Part shown: positions 1 to 11,476 of the stretch, piece by piece
Position numbering within the stretch: position 1 is the stretch's first letter
How the letters are laid out: each line of letters begins with the position of its first letter
Assembly (NCBI GenBank): GCA_001692895.1
Contig: KV748257.1
Coordinates: forward strand, 62,001 to 126,000
Source: Cenococcum geophilum 1.58
Lineage: Eukaryota > Ascomycota > Dothideomycetes > Gloniales > Gloniaceae
DNA: 64,000 bases
Reading direction: 5' to 3'
Notes under the pieces: generated by a model
The model's database searches: none
Seen by the model: only the letters and a program-made list of their open reading frames with translations
What the model was told of the DNA's origin: nothing
Program-made: the position numbers and the translations under genes

Positions 1-1096
<1,096 letters not shown>

Positions 1097-1368
1097 TGTC
1101 GAAGGGTTTTAGGTCAAGCGATTGAGAAGGGATGTAATTGGTACTGGGAGCATGATGTTGGGCGGCGAAGCTGGAGTCCGGAAGTTTTCATATCGTCAGC
1201 AAGTCTACTTTTCGATCGTTATTACCCAATCGAAGACCGGAAACATGTGACTGCGCGACCTTTCGCGTCGTCGGCGTCTGCCTCGAGCGCCTCAACACCA
1301 CCACTATCCTAATCAACCCCGCCAACCACATCCTCACATCCTCACATCCTCACCTAAATCGACTAGTA
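1097..1368. promoter_or_regulatory. Shared divergent promoter region, HEM15 / KU70
   Basis: This 272-bp interval separates the two start codons, so both promoters must lie here or overlap the 5' ends. The KU70-proximal part is pyrimidine-rich and carries a perfect 8-bp direct repeat (unit TCCTCACA, three copies, 1331-1353) just before the KU70 ATG. No clear TATA box is seen. Assignment as a bidirectional promoter is inferred from gene orientation. Confidence 0.6.
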
Positions 1369-3863
1369 ATGGCGGATGCTTTAGAATACAATCGACACGA
1401 GGGAGAAAAGGACGAAGAAGAGGAAGAGGAGGAAATCGATGATACTGTAGGAACTATACTTGTCTAAATAATGACTCTTGCTCATCATTCTTCAGGGCTA
1501 CAAAACCGTCAAAGATGCCGTGCTCTTCGCAATTGACGTCAGCCCTTCAATGCTCAAACGCCCTCCTCCCTCCGATAATAAGAAAGCAGATAGAGATTCT
1601 CCAACTTCCGCAGCCCTAAAATGTGCCTACCAACTGATGCAGCAGCGCATAATATCCAACCCAAACGACATGATGGGCATACTGCTCTTCGGCACCAAAG
1701 AGACTAAATTTGACGAGACAAGTGCTAGTGATATGGCATATCCTCACTGTTATCTCTTAGCGGACCTTGATGTTCCTGCTGCCGGAGACGTTAAACGATT
1801 GAGGAATCTGGTTGAGGATGAGGCAGAGTCCGAGGAATTGTTGGTCCCATCTAAAGAGGGCGTCAACATGTCGAACCTGCTATTCTGTGCCAATCAGGTT
1901 TTCACCACCAATGCACCGAACTTCTCTTCAAGGCGATTGTTTCTAGTTACAGATAATGACAATCCTCATGCGGACGATAGGTCTCTAAGGTCTGCAGCAG
2001 CAGTCCGAGCAAAGGATCTATATGATCTCGGCGTAATAATTGAGCTCTTCCCTATCTCAAAGCCTGGGTATGGCTTTGATCGTGCCAAGTTCTACGATGT
2101 AAGAGCAGGATCTATATTCATCCAACACCCCACTTACAATTCCAGGACATCATCTACCGAACATCCCTCTCAGATCCTGATTCACCTGCTCCTATCTCCT
2201 CGGCAGCAAAGAACTCATCAAGTGGAGATGGCATCACTCTCTTGCAGTCTCTCCTTTCTTCCATAAACTCAAAAGCCGCTCCTCGTCGCGCTCTTTTTAA
2301 TCTTCCCTTGGAAATCGGTCCCGAAGTTAGAATTGGTGTTAAGGGTTACATTATGATCAAGCGACAAGAGAAAGTGAGATCTTGCTATGTCTGGCTCGGT
2401 GGCGAAAAAGCGCAGATTGCCACTGGCTCTACTACGCAGATGGCGGAAGATACCGCACGCACGGTTGAGAAGACAGAGATTCGCAAGGCGTATAAGTTTG
2501 GAGGGGAAGCGGTATCTTTCACGCCTGACCAAATCAAGGACATGCGAAACTGCTTTGGCGAGCCTGTGATTAGGATCATTGGCTTCAAGCCGATGTCTAT
2601 GCTCCCAATCTGGGCTAACTTACGGACCCCAACCTTCATCTATCCCTCTGAAACTGACTATGTTGGCTCTACACGCGTCTTCTCTGCCTTGCAGCAAAAG
2701 CTACTGAAAGACAAGAAAATGGGTATAGCATGGTTCATCGCACGTAAGAATGCGGCTCCTGTCATTGCAGCCCTTATCCCTGGAGCGGAACAACTGGGTG
2801 ACAATGACGAACAACTCATGCCTCCGGGTATATGGATTGTGCCACTGCCGTTTGCAGACGATATACGACAAAATCCAGAGACGACACTTGTACAGACGAC
2901 AGACACACTAACGGATTTGATGAGATCTGTGATCCAACAGCTTCAGTTACCTAAAGCGATTTATGATCCCGTTAGGTATCCAAATCCATGTGAGCAGATT
3001 CTCTAAGGAAGAGATGGCGGTATTCAGGTGTGGATGGCTGATGTTGGTTTCTAGCTCTTCAGTGGTTCTATCGCATCCTTCAGGCTATCGCGCTTGAGGA
3101 GGATCTCCCAGAACGCCCTGAGGACAAGACGATCCCAAAGTACAAGCAAATTGACAAGGTACGCATCATTTCCCTCCAATTAGGACGAATGCAATTCCAA
3201 ACCTCTTCACTTTCACTTCTCAAGCTCATCATTTGTTCCATCCTCACCTTTTCGACTGGTCCAGCATTGGCCGCTCCCTTGTGCAGAAGCCTAGCAGCGA
3301 ACAGTAAATGCACAACAGGATGGAAAATGAATTCCATCTTTTTCTTCGGTCATCCCCATATTCAACAGTTCTCATATCTGTCACATCTTAGATTACCATT
3401 TCTATCCTCTGTCTATCCGTTAATATACTTCTAACACCAAAGATTCCAGCGGGCTGGTCAATATGTAATTGAATGGGGCGAAGAACTCGAGAATGAGTAC
3501 CGCCACTGGGCATCCAAGAGCCGGAAGTCTTCATCAGCTCTCACCAAACGTAGTGCAGATACCGCCGCTGCACACGCTACATCGCTAGCCAAACGCGTCA
3601 AAACCGAATCCGGCGCCCCTCCGGCCAGTACGTCTGATAGAGGCATGACGGATGCGGAAATGATGGAACAAAATGAGAGAGGTAATATCAGTAAGGTAAG
3701 AATATCAATTTGCCGAGCTGCTGAATGTAATTTTTACTGACGGAGTGACGGATTATAGCTCACAATGCCAGTCCTAAAAGAATGGCTAGGTGCAAGACGG
3801 CTTCCGACTTCGGGAAAGAAAGCCGACCTCGTTGATCGTATACAGAAGTATTTCGACAAATGA
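1369..3863 (+). CDS. KU70: ATP-dependent DNA helicase II subunit 1 (Ku70), non-homologous end joining
   Basis: Ku70 pairs with Ku80 to form the ring that binds DNA double-strand ends, starts non-homologous end joining and supports telomere maintenance in the nucleus. Exons are 1369-1446, 1496-2098, 2146-2989, 3055-3158, 3450-3695 and 3759-3863. Together they make 1980 nt, 659 residues, the usual length for filamentous fungi. The protein has a Glu-rich N-terminus, the Ku-type von Willebrand A domain opening [12 protein letters not shown] (residues 34-45), and the central beta-barrel with GYIMIKRQE and SCYVWLGGE. The C-terminal arm contains [21 protein letters not shown]-terminal SAP DNA-binding domain starts about residue 626 ([25 protein letters not shown]). 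All introns are GT-AG. Four are 47-65 nt, but the fourth (3159-3449) is 291 nt. The start is the first ATG and gives the acidic leader seen in fungal Ku70. Confidence 0.97.
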
Positions 3864-4675
3864 TAATCCCAAATCTTCTTAGCCAACACTGCCCAGGCTT
3901 TTTGCAAATAAGCTTAGTAGGAACGGGTCGGTTGGTGTCGGTGTCCAGGTTTCAGAGTTTATATGCCGAAAATAAGCTATTAATCGGCGCCTCTTGAATT
4001 ATGGCCTCCGGTACAAGTAGCATGTATCTCCATTGGTAAGATTCATGTGTATCTTAGCTTTGGCGTTCTTGAAATCTCTCGAACGGGGCGGAGATAGTCA
4101 AGCTGCTTTAACGAGACCAGAGGACAAACCAATATCACTTAAGAGGCTTTGAAGAAACCGGTTTCTTTGCGTCCTTCTTGCAGGGGTAGACAGGATTTCT
4201 TATTTAAGTTACGTGAAAGGCCACCCGGAGGCGGCAATTGCTCCTATGAGAGGAAAGGTTTTAAAGTAATTCCTGCGCGCCGCTAATGAGATATGCAAGA
4301 AATTTAAGGTGCCATCTGGACTTTTGAGGTTTCTTTGCGTGAAATCTTTCACAATGTAGCTTCCCAGAAACGCAATTCAAGCAGGAATGAAGGTCCCCGC
4401 TCCTAAATGCGTCTTCAAAACAGCGTCAACCAGTCACGACTTATCTCATAAAATCAGACGCTTCGCTGAAGAATTCAAGGGGGTATAGGGAGCAGTACGC
4501 ACGTGCCCCCCCCCCACCAACATTCTGCCACGAAATGAGATAAGTCACGACGAGATTCTTCTTTCTTCCACCATGACTTCTAGGTACCGATACCGATACC
4601 TGGATAGACAATCATCAAATATACCATTCGAGCGCGGTATTTGTGTTTCGAGAGGCAGAGGTTGTGCCTGAGCAG
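3864..4675. other. Non-coding interval downstream of KU70
   Basis: No convincing gene. It holds the KU70 3' region, a run of ten C at about 4507-4516, and a 12-bp perfect inverted repeat (GACTTATCTCAT at 4438-4449 against ATGAGATAAGTC at 4535-4546) separated by 85 nt. The 9-mer AGTCACGAC also occurs directly beside each arm (4432-4440 and 4543-4551). Composition is like the neighbouring genes, not like the RIP-mutated block. Confidence 0.5.
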
Positions 4676-4948
4676 TTAGGTGTTGGGAATGGCTGCTGGG
4701 TCTAAATCAATCAACCCAGTGCTTTCTGCAGAACATTGGCCTAGTAGCAAGGAGGGGAAAGGGAAGCCGGGACTATCTAACCTGTATAATAATAATGGCG
4801 AAACGCACCTCTGGGACCTAGTGGAGCGACGTTGCAAACGCCGTTGCAATTGCCAAGTAGCAAAGCCGACAATGAGGGCGAGGAATCCAATGGCAAATGT
4901 GAGGACTACCCCAGTGATATTGATGCTATCGCTGCGGGATAATATCAT
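4676..4948 (-). CDS. Hypothetical small membrane protein, copy 1 of a related pair
   Basis: The 90-residue frame starts MILSRSDSINITGVV and contains one strong hydrophobic helix (about residues 12-31, GVVLTFAIGFLALIVGFATW), followed at once by a basic stretch (QLQRRLQRRSTRSQR). That is the pattern of a single-pass membrane anchor with a positive cytosolic flank. The region closely matches the frame at 7466-7711 (shared GFATW-LQRR and INxxGVVL). Similarity extends upstream of both, including GAGGCTCTT and ACTAGGCAAC blocks, so gene and promoter were probably duplicated together. A TATATATA run lies at about 5112-5119, some 165 bp upstream of the ATG. After the basic stretch the sequence is unlike its relative, so the true 3' end may be an unseen splice or a decayed tail. 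I do not recognise a function; it may be a gene fragment. Confidence 0.35.
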   Translation of the reverse strand: MILSRSDSINITGVVLTFAIGFLALIVGFATWQLQRRLQRRSTRSQRCVSPLLLYRLDSPGFPFPSLLLGQCSAESTGLIDLDPAAIPNT

Positions 4949-5411
4949 ATTGCGCAGGGTGGTAACTATTTTCTATGGCGTCCTAAAAATTGTAAGTTGA
5001 GATCATGATGTGCCTAATTTTCGACTGGTACCTATCAACGCTCGGGGTGGTGAATCCGGATTTAGGTAGGATGTGGTATGAGCGAAGGAATGCATTTTGA
5101 GGTCCAGAGGCGTATATATATCATGCTGCAAGGTGAGAATGAGGCTCTTGGCTCTTAAAAGAACGGAACATTCGCAAGTTGGCGAACCGCTACTAGGCAA
5201 CTGCTTTGCCTTCTCGTGACTTGCATGCCAATCACAGCTTACGAACTTTGAGGCTTAATTAAAGAAGAGCATTGGGGTTCTAATGGGAAAACTATCTGAC
5301 ATTCGCAAGAATATGAACCAATCAACAGGAGGCGTTGGTTGCCTTCCCGTGATTTCGGGTTTTTACACGCGAGGTTAGTATACGATAGCCAAGATTTCGA
5401 AGTTACAGTTA
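4949..5411. other. Upstream region of the small membrane frame, no gene
   Basis: This stretch contains the TATA-like run at about 5112-5119 and the conserved blocks GAGGCTCTT (5140-5150) and CTACTAGGCAAC (5190-5202), which recur upstream of the copy at 7466-7711. Short frames here show no family resemblance. Confidence 0.4.
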
Positions 5412-5889
5412 TCCGTGGCCCACCCAAAGGGTGGTAGACAACTCAATCGCCACCCTAAAACCCACCAAAAATTAGAAAATTCACACTTTAATATCTTAAC
5501 AACCACTAAATAATAAATTTTAAATAATTTAGATTTAGGCTTTTATATATACTCTATAGCTTCTATTAAAATTATAAAATAAATAGTTTAGTAGTTTTTA
5601 AGATGTTAAAATTTGGGGGCTAAAATAAGGTCAAAATGAGGCCAAAATACTATATCTTTAAAACCACTAAACTGTTTATTATGTAATTTTAATAGAAGCT
5701 ATAGAGTATATATAAAAGCCTAAATCCAAATTATTAGAATCTATTATTCAGTGGTTGTTAAGATATTAAGGTATAAATTTTCTAATTTTTGGTGGGTTTT
5801 AGGGTGGCGATTAAGATGTCCTAGCGATTAAGCTGTCCACCACCCACCCAAAGGGTGGGTGGTCAAGGTGTAGCTACAAAGGCCACGGA
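5412..5889. mobile_element. TA-flanked palindromic MITE (non-autonomous DNA transposon)
   Basis: A 478-bp element with termini TCCGTGGCC (5412-5420) and GGCCACGGA (5881-5889) flanked on both sides by TA (5410-5411 and 5890-5891), as expected of Tc1/mariner-type insertion. Subterminal CACCCAAAGGGTGG motifs occur at both ends. Internally two AT-rich arms of about 160 nt are near-perfect inverted copies, running from ATCGCCACCCTAAAACCC near 5445 to its complement ending near 5811, around a central spacer of about 60 nt. The single-stranded form would fold into a long hairpin. There is no coding capacity. The arms remain well matched, suggesting fairly recent insertion or gene-conversion between arms. 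Superfamily assignment rests on the TA duplication only. Confidence 0.85.
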
Positions 5890-7465
5890 TAGGAGACAGA
5901 TTTCAATTGTATGTTTAGTTGGAGACGATAACAGAGAGCTGGCCATTTAGCTAGCTGATGTGCTGCCGGGACCATCTTAATTCACATTGGCTCAGCAAAC
6001 ATCTTCGTCCAATAACAGCTAGGGCTTGGCCAATTGCCGTCACCACCCCACTAGGGAACAATGAGTTGAAATTAAGATATTAGCTGCATTGTCAAGGCAA
6101 GCGAGTTGGTTCTATACACCTTTCCCGTAAAACGAGTTCTGTTGATGGCATATAGAACGATCAAAGAGAAAATGGTATTCCTATCACTTCAGTCCTATGG
6201 ACTGATAATCTCCATCTGTATGGTAGGCGAGAGTAATAATAGAGTCATGTTTCCAAAAAGCAATGGCGCTCGCGTCAACCACACTAGCACAACGTGCTGA
6301 CGATGTCATTTGCACAGACAGGGGTACACGATCTCCATAGGGGTCAGCAGTGACGACTCTTCTTTGACCAAATCAATTTGACAATTTTAAAAGAGGTAAG
6401 CGCTGAAGTGGTCGAAAAGGAGCGGTTGGCGTCGGATAGGTAGCGCCCAGTCGCTGGATTCGAGCAGGCAAAGGATATTTGCTGCTACATCACTCGGAAA
6501 CATTGGCCCCAAGGATCCCAATAGAAACAGCAGTGAAAACTATGAAGCGACATTAATTTGGAGTCCAGTGACTAGGCCTCAAACTGGAGTGAGAGGAGTG
6601 TAATCGGACGGTGCAAGGAACCAGATGTTCGTGTACCAGAGCACTATGTAGAGCATTCAGAGCGTGCTAGTGGCTATTCAGCACCTAGCTTACAGCCCCT
6701 CTCTTCGGGTCCGTAAAGCTTGGCCCTATCCCCAAAGGATGTATTAATTTCAACGAACGCTCGATAAAGATAGCCTGCATAGATCGTACCTCCTAGGTAA
6801 GCTGCTCCTGAGAGCTCCTCCGCAAGCCATGTTGAGGTACTGGATGCGTTCATCCGTATCCTAACTGGAATCAAAATTCCACTTCTAAAACGGCTTGCTA
6901 CCAACGCACTGCGTCAGGGAGACAAACCACCACTTCAGCCAGGATCCAGACGATATAGATTCTTCCATATCAAATATATAGAGCACTTCCTAAATTAAGC
7001 GCTGTTTTCATCTAGGTGCTCTCGTTAATAGGGTGCGCGGTCACCTCGCCGGAGAGGTTGCTTTACGCTCATCGTGGGTTCGCCTTAGCCCCCGAGAATC
7101 TACGAGGAAGATGCTGGCAAAGCCGTTGCCAGTGGCAGCCGCGGCCATCTTTGCGTCGGTTCATAAGTGCTTTATGTAGTTAGTTTGAGGCTGTTCAACC
7201 ATGGTGTACCAGCAAGGGCTGCTTTTTACCGAGGAAAATATGGCTTCATTGATCCACTAGTTTGGCAGTGATAGACTGGAATTGACATTCCCCGAGACTG
7301 TCAACTTGCCCCTCTCCATTCTTCCACTACGATCTCGGTGTAGTATCGGCATCGTTCCAAACGCAGATTCGGAGGGGATATGGACCGAGTAGCTTGTGCC
7401 CTGGAAGGCGCGAGAGCCTGGAGCCGAGTTGGTGAATGTTGGCCTGATCTGATATATAATTTAGC
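5890..7465. other. Gene-poor interval between MITE and second membrane-protein frame
   Basis: No gene can be supported. The longest frame, 6904-6674 on the minus strand (76 residues, containing GAAYLGGTIYAGYLYRAFVE), has no family resemblance that I recognise, and lacks splice-linked neighbours. Base composition is like the flanking genes and shows no RIP. The stretch 7010-7330 may be decayed 3' sequence of the gene copy at 7466-7711, but this is a guess. Confidence 0.35.
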
Positions 7466-7711
7466 TCATTGACTTTTTTGTAGGTTTCTTGGTATAGTGG
7501 ATAGAGAGCCAATAAGCGCATACCGATAGAATGGTAAAGGAGTGTGAGGACATCCGCTTCTGGTGGGCATGGCGAAATGACGACGGCGCTGCAACCTCCA
7601 TGTCGCAAAGCCAACAAGAAGGGCAAGAGAACCGATAGCGAAAGCGAGAACCACGCCAATCACGTTGATCTGATCCTCGCTGGACAAAGCGCGGCTGAAA
7701 ATAACCGTCAT
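7466..7711 (-). CDS. Hypothetical small membrane protein, copy 2 of a related pair
   Basis: An 81-residue frame starting MTVIFSRALSSEDQINVIG, with one hydrophobic helix (about residues 18-38, IGVVLAFAIGSLALLVGFATW) followed by RLQRRRHFAMPTR. The helix and the basic flank align with the frame at 4676-4948 almost residue for residue, with conservative substitutions (Val/Ile, Leu/Phe), as under protein-level constraint. The two other minus-strand frames overlapping this region are alternative readings. The upstream side shares GAGGCTCTTTT and ACTACTAGGCAAC blocks with copy 1. Downstream of the basic flank the two copies diverge completely. A spliced continuation towards 7327 is possible but I cannot choose sites. 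Function unknown; both copies may be remnants of a larger gene. Confidence 0.35.
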   Translation of the reverse strand: MTVIFSRALSSEDQINVIGVVLAFAIGSLALLVGFATWRLQRRRHFAMPTRSGCPHTPLPFYRYALIGSLSTIPRNLQKSQ

Positions 7712-8507
7712 AATTGGCTAGGAAGGGGAAGGCAGCGAGAAGAAGTACCACAGGCCTGGATTCAACCATTTAAGGTCGGCTATGATTGAGGCTCAAGTAC
7801 GTAGTTGATAAAGCTCAAGTGGCTGGCAGAGCACAGCATTATACAAAATTTTAAAAGAGCTAAGGGCCCGAGGGTGTTTTTCTGTTGGAGGTGCAAAAGC
7901 ACCGTACATGTAGCATGCTGTGAGGCTCTTTTAAAGATGGGGACGTTTCGCACGATTGCGAACGAGTGCTAACACTACTAGGCAACCGCCTTTCGCCTTA
8001 CTTACTTGAACGAACCATTTGTAACTGGCTGTGTCTATGGAGTGGATGCATGGAGCGGAGGAAAAACAACAGTACTAACTCTTATGGGTACTAGAATCTG
8101 CCATTTCATACGCCAAAAACCTTAAAAGATGAGATTAGCTTGATTACTGCACCACTGAACAACGGTTTAGGCCTAGTCTTTTCTAACCCCGGTTAGCATA
8201 ACAACTCTCACCTACGGCCACTCCTTGGCCCGCAAATCAGCCTAACATCTCGTGTCCCACAAGACAAGGCGTTATATACATGGACGAAGGCATCGAGGGT
8301 CGTTTAAATGAGCAGAGGAGAGACAGACTTTTCCTGAGCTGGATTTGAACAAACAAACAACGTAACTTCAGAATTTTGATCCCATAAAAGAATTTCTATG
8401 TTATTTTGGCTAGGAAAAAGTTTTGGGGCAAGATAAATAATTCCAAACATCTATTTCTAGACATTCTACTTCAAACTAATCTCAAGCTGAGATCTCTTGG
8501 TCTGAAT
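7712..8507. other. Intergenic, upstream of membrane frame and downstream of MFS gene
   Basis: No gene seen. The part next to the membrane frame carries the upstream blocks shared with copy 1 (about 7920-8010). The part up to 8507 is the 3' flank of the minus-strand MFS transporter and is mildly AT-rich. Confidence 0.4.
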
Positions 8508-10412
8508 TTAGTGTACCATACCTTCCCCATTAATGAGTTCTTCATCTAGCGTAGAGGAATCCGGAACGTCCTGTTCGTCAAGGTATACTGTAGCAATGTC
8601 GTCTCAGTGATTATCATTCGGAAAACTTGGTTTCGACTCACCATGTGGTCTAATAAACCAACTACACAAGAAGGCCAACCCGAAAGTAGCCGCTAAGCAG
8701 ACAAAAACAGTCTGCCTGAACTTCCCTACTGTTGCACTGTATATCGCATTAAAGATGGTTGGTCCGATAATCCGTGCTAATGCATGTAAAAGTCCTGTCG
8801 CGCCAAGAAGCTGTCCAGTCCTGTCGGGAGGTACATGCTTTGTAAGTGCAGATCCGAGAGTAGGAGATCCAATTCCACCAACAGATGCCACGACACCAGA
8901 GACGATAAACAGCGTGCCCGAACGTGAAAGAGCATAGCCCAAGTATCCCAATGTGTCGAAAAATATCGCAATACGAATAACGGAAAGGTCGAAGTTATCC
9001 GAACCAGAATTTTTCTGACGAGACGTGCCGCTGGGACCACGGACAAGTCGATTGACGATCGGGAGAAGTATAATGAGACAGAAGACCCGGGAGCTGTTAA
9101 CAATAGAAACGAATTCGCTGGATTGAAAATCTCCCCAACCGAACTGGATGTTCGTGTATATAACTATAACGGTCATGGCACCCATCGCTACACTGAATAC
9201 GATGGTATCGACGGACGCTAAGAGTAGCAAATTTCGACGGACAGCGCTGCTAGAGCCTTCCCCCGTTGGATAAAGGATCTTGAGCGGCGCTAGCAAGTTA
9301 AATGCTCTTATTTGGTTGATCCAGTCTGCTGCAGGTCCAAGCCGGATCACTTCAAGCCGATGCTTTTCACGTGCTGCGGCTTGACGAGTTTTCGAGAGCG
9401 ATTCGGGTATGAAAAATATCAAAAACACGATAAAAAGTAAGTGGCAACCAAGTGCAACGTAGAAAACTGATAAGACGGAGTTCGTGCCTTTAATAATATA
9501 TCCAGCAACGATTGGTCCTAAAGCGATGCCAGTAAAGAGACAGCCGTGGAAGTAACCAAATGCTACGTTCCTCTCCTGCGGAGGAGTACAGTCTGTTGCG
9601 TACGAATGGGCGAGAACCATTCCAACAATAAACGACCCACACAAGCCATCCATGGCATATCCGACAAGGATCCAGTTAAATGGGAATGATTCTGGGTATT
9701 TTGCAGCAAATATTGTGATGATTTCTCCAGTAAGCATTCCTGCTGCTGATACTAACAGTAGTTTCTTGCGTCCATATCGATCCGAAAGGGCTCCAAGCTT
9801 TGGACTCGTAATTGCAGACAGAATTCCCGAGATCAAATTCCCATATAGCGTGAACTGTGCAACACGGGATTGGACCTCAGGAATTCGGCATTGTGGATTC
9901 TCCCCCCCAAAGACCACAGGGAGCACTGTAAAGTTTGGGTCATCGGCGGATCGATCGGCGATGTACTCGCGGCATATTAAAGTGAGTATGAGGTTAAGTT
10001 TTGGGACAACAATGCCTCCGAAGGCAAGTGCAAAGAGGAGGAATGCTGGTAGAAGCCAGAAGATCTGGTTCAAAGGAGTTAGCAAACCCACGAAAGGTTG
10101 ATGAATTGCAGCTCATACCGAAGGTTTTTTCCACCATGGCAGCCCTTCGAATTCCGTCATTCCTGGCCACGAAGATAGTTCATTATTGCCTTCCTCTCCC
10201 CAATGCCTATCCGAGTACCCACCGTCTTCCCTTCTTAGTAGCGGTGTCTCCTCATGGGCAGGGTGCTGCCGCGCACTCGGGCCGGACTCTGCTTTGCTAC
10301 CCTTTCTCACATAGTCATTTCCAGAGTATCGGTTTGGAGGCTTGCTGGAATGGGCGGGGTGAAACCCAACATCAACATCAGCTTCGGTAGCAAAAACCGC
10401 GTCGTTCTCCAT
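8508..10412 (-). CDS. Major facilitator superfamily transporter (DHA1/TetA-like), probably vacuolar
   Basis: A multi-pass membrane transporter of 598 residues in three exons: 10412-10119, 10064-8642 and 8587-8508. Intron 1 (54 nt) starts GTATGA, has a perfect GCTAAC branch point and joins KKPS to IFWLLPAF. Intron 2 (54 nt) starts GTGAGT, ends CTACAG and replaces a short read-through tail with an acidic tail (VYLDEQDVPDSS...GMVH). Residues 1-98 are a soluble N-terminus with EETPLL (54-59), a [DE]xxxL[LI] dileucine signal of the kind that sends proteins to the vacuole by AP-3. About 12 hydrophobic segments follow. The MFS signature GALSDRYGRKK (189-199) sits in loop 2-3, and the LPWWKKPS/FGGIVVPKLNLI block is typical of this fungal group. 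Substrate is unknown. No cluster partners are present. The alternative single-exon reading from 10091 would lack the conserved N-terminus and is less likely. Confidence 0.92.
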
Positions 10413-11130
10413 TATGTAGAAATATTGAGAGGGTTAAACTTCAGTGTGTGCGCCCTCAAGTGGTCGTCCGGTTGTTCGTCCGGAAAAAGCGGGTTGATGT
10501 CTACCTGACAGGTAATTCAGAGTTTCGCTTCTTCATTTCCATCTAAACCCTCTTAGTGAAGCTATGGACAGGGTGGAATCATCGAAGAGAGAGAGTGGGA
10601 ACGCGGCTGGACAGCGCCGCGGCCAACGACGCAGATGCTCGGTCGGCTTAATCGCTGTCGGGTTTCGGTTTCAGCCAAGTCGCTGACTCGGGTAGATATT
10701 TTCTCGATGCAATCGGAGTCGACATATGGAATAATAAAAGGCTTCCTGGCAATTGAACTTTGCTGACGTGTGACTCGATAGTTCCAGCTTGCCATTTGTG
10801 GGCGACCTGAACGTCAGACGGTTCTTGGCCGAAGCTTTATCGATGATGTCTCTCAGCCACGAATGCATGCAAGGTTGGTACGGAGGACCGCGCGAAAATA
10901 GACTTACCCTTCCTTTTTGGGACTAGTGGCTACTTCCCATAAAGGCCCAGAGTTCCAGGGGCTCCATCACCTTTACCTCAGCAAGCTCAGACGTGATTCC
11001 GTTGGTGCGGATTTTCAATCGGCCCGCAACCTGACTAACTACGTTTGTGCGAAACCACCGGAATCACGTCTAAGGGACATTTCCAATGTTTCTTACGCGC
11101 TCCGACGATATCCGCGTTGCGGAGGTTGCG
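10413..11130. other. MFS promoter side and transition to the AT-rich block
   Basis: No gene supported. The first few hundred bases are the 5' flank of the minus-strand MFS gene. Near the right end, TATCCGC (about 11,109) and GCGGATA (about 11,129) form a 7-bp inverted repeat, directly before the composition changes to TpA-rich, CpA-poor sequence. The frame 10917-11210 crosses that boundary and has no family resemblance, so it is not called. Confidence 0.4.
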
Positions 11131-11476
11131 GATATTCAAATAACTTAACACTAATATTTTATATTACTTCCCAAAGTTCATCGATTATACAACAGAGCCT
11201 AGGCTTTTAGAATATATCATTTTTATTACTTAGGTATTTTTAGGTCTTATGCTTATTTTCATATAAAAAAAAAACGCGTTCTTAGGGATTGTAGAACTAT
11301 ATATAATTTTATTAAACGCTAGCTAATGTGCATAAAACCTATATAGATCTATAATAGGTACCTTAAGGCACCTACTATAGCTAGGTGGATATACAGCATC
11401 CGCGTTATACTGGATAATCTTACTCTAAACCCTACTATAAGCCGGCTACTAAGTCACGGATATTTAAGTTAACCTA
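11131..11476. other. Start of AT-rich RIP-mutated block, no gene seen
   Basis: Sequence becomes rich in TA and nearly free of CA/TG. It contains an A run at about 11,266-11,275. A short block GGATATTCAAATAACTTAAC at about 11,131 is loosely echoed by GGATATTTAAGTTAAC at 11,458. This may be the left end of the element or gene that contains the helicase relic, but no TSD or terminal repeat pair can be confirmed. Confidence 0.4.

Noticed and set aside
3189-3434. 81-residue frame with a signal-peptide-like start inside KU70 intron 4
   Set aside because: Hydrophobicity is typical of pyrimidine-rich intron sequence; flanking KU70 exons join in frame without it. Remains open only as a possible alternative exon.
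6674-6904. 76-residue minus-strand frame with GGTIYAGYLYRAFVE
   Set aside because: No family recognised and no supporting neighbours; kept only as a remark in the interval entry.
8755-10390. Several plus-strand frames opposite the MFS gene
   Set aside because: Antisense shadows of a clearly conserved minus-strand transporter.
10917-11210. 97-residue plus-strand frame ending in the AT-rich block
   Set aside because: It crosses the composition border, has no recognisable domain and no plausible splice partners.
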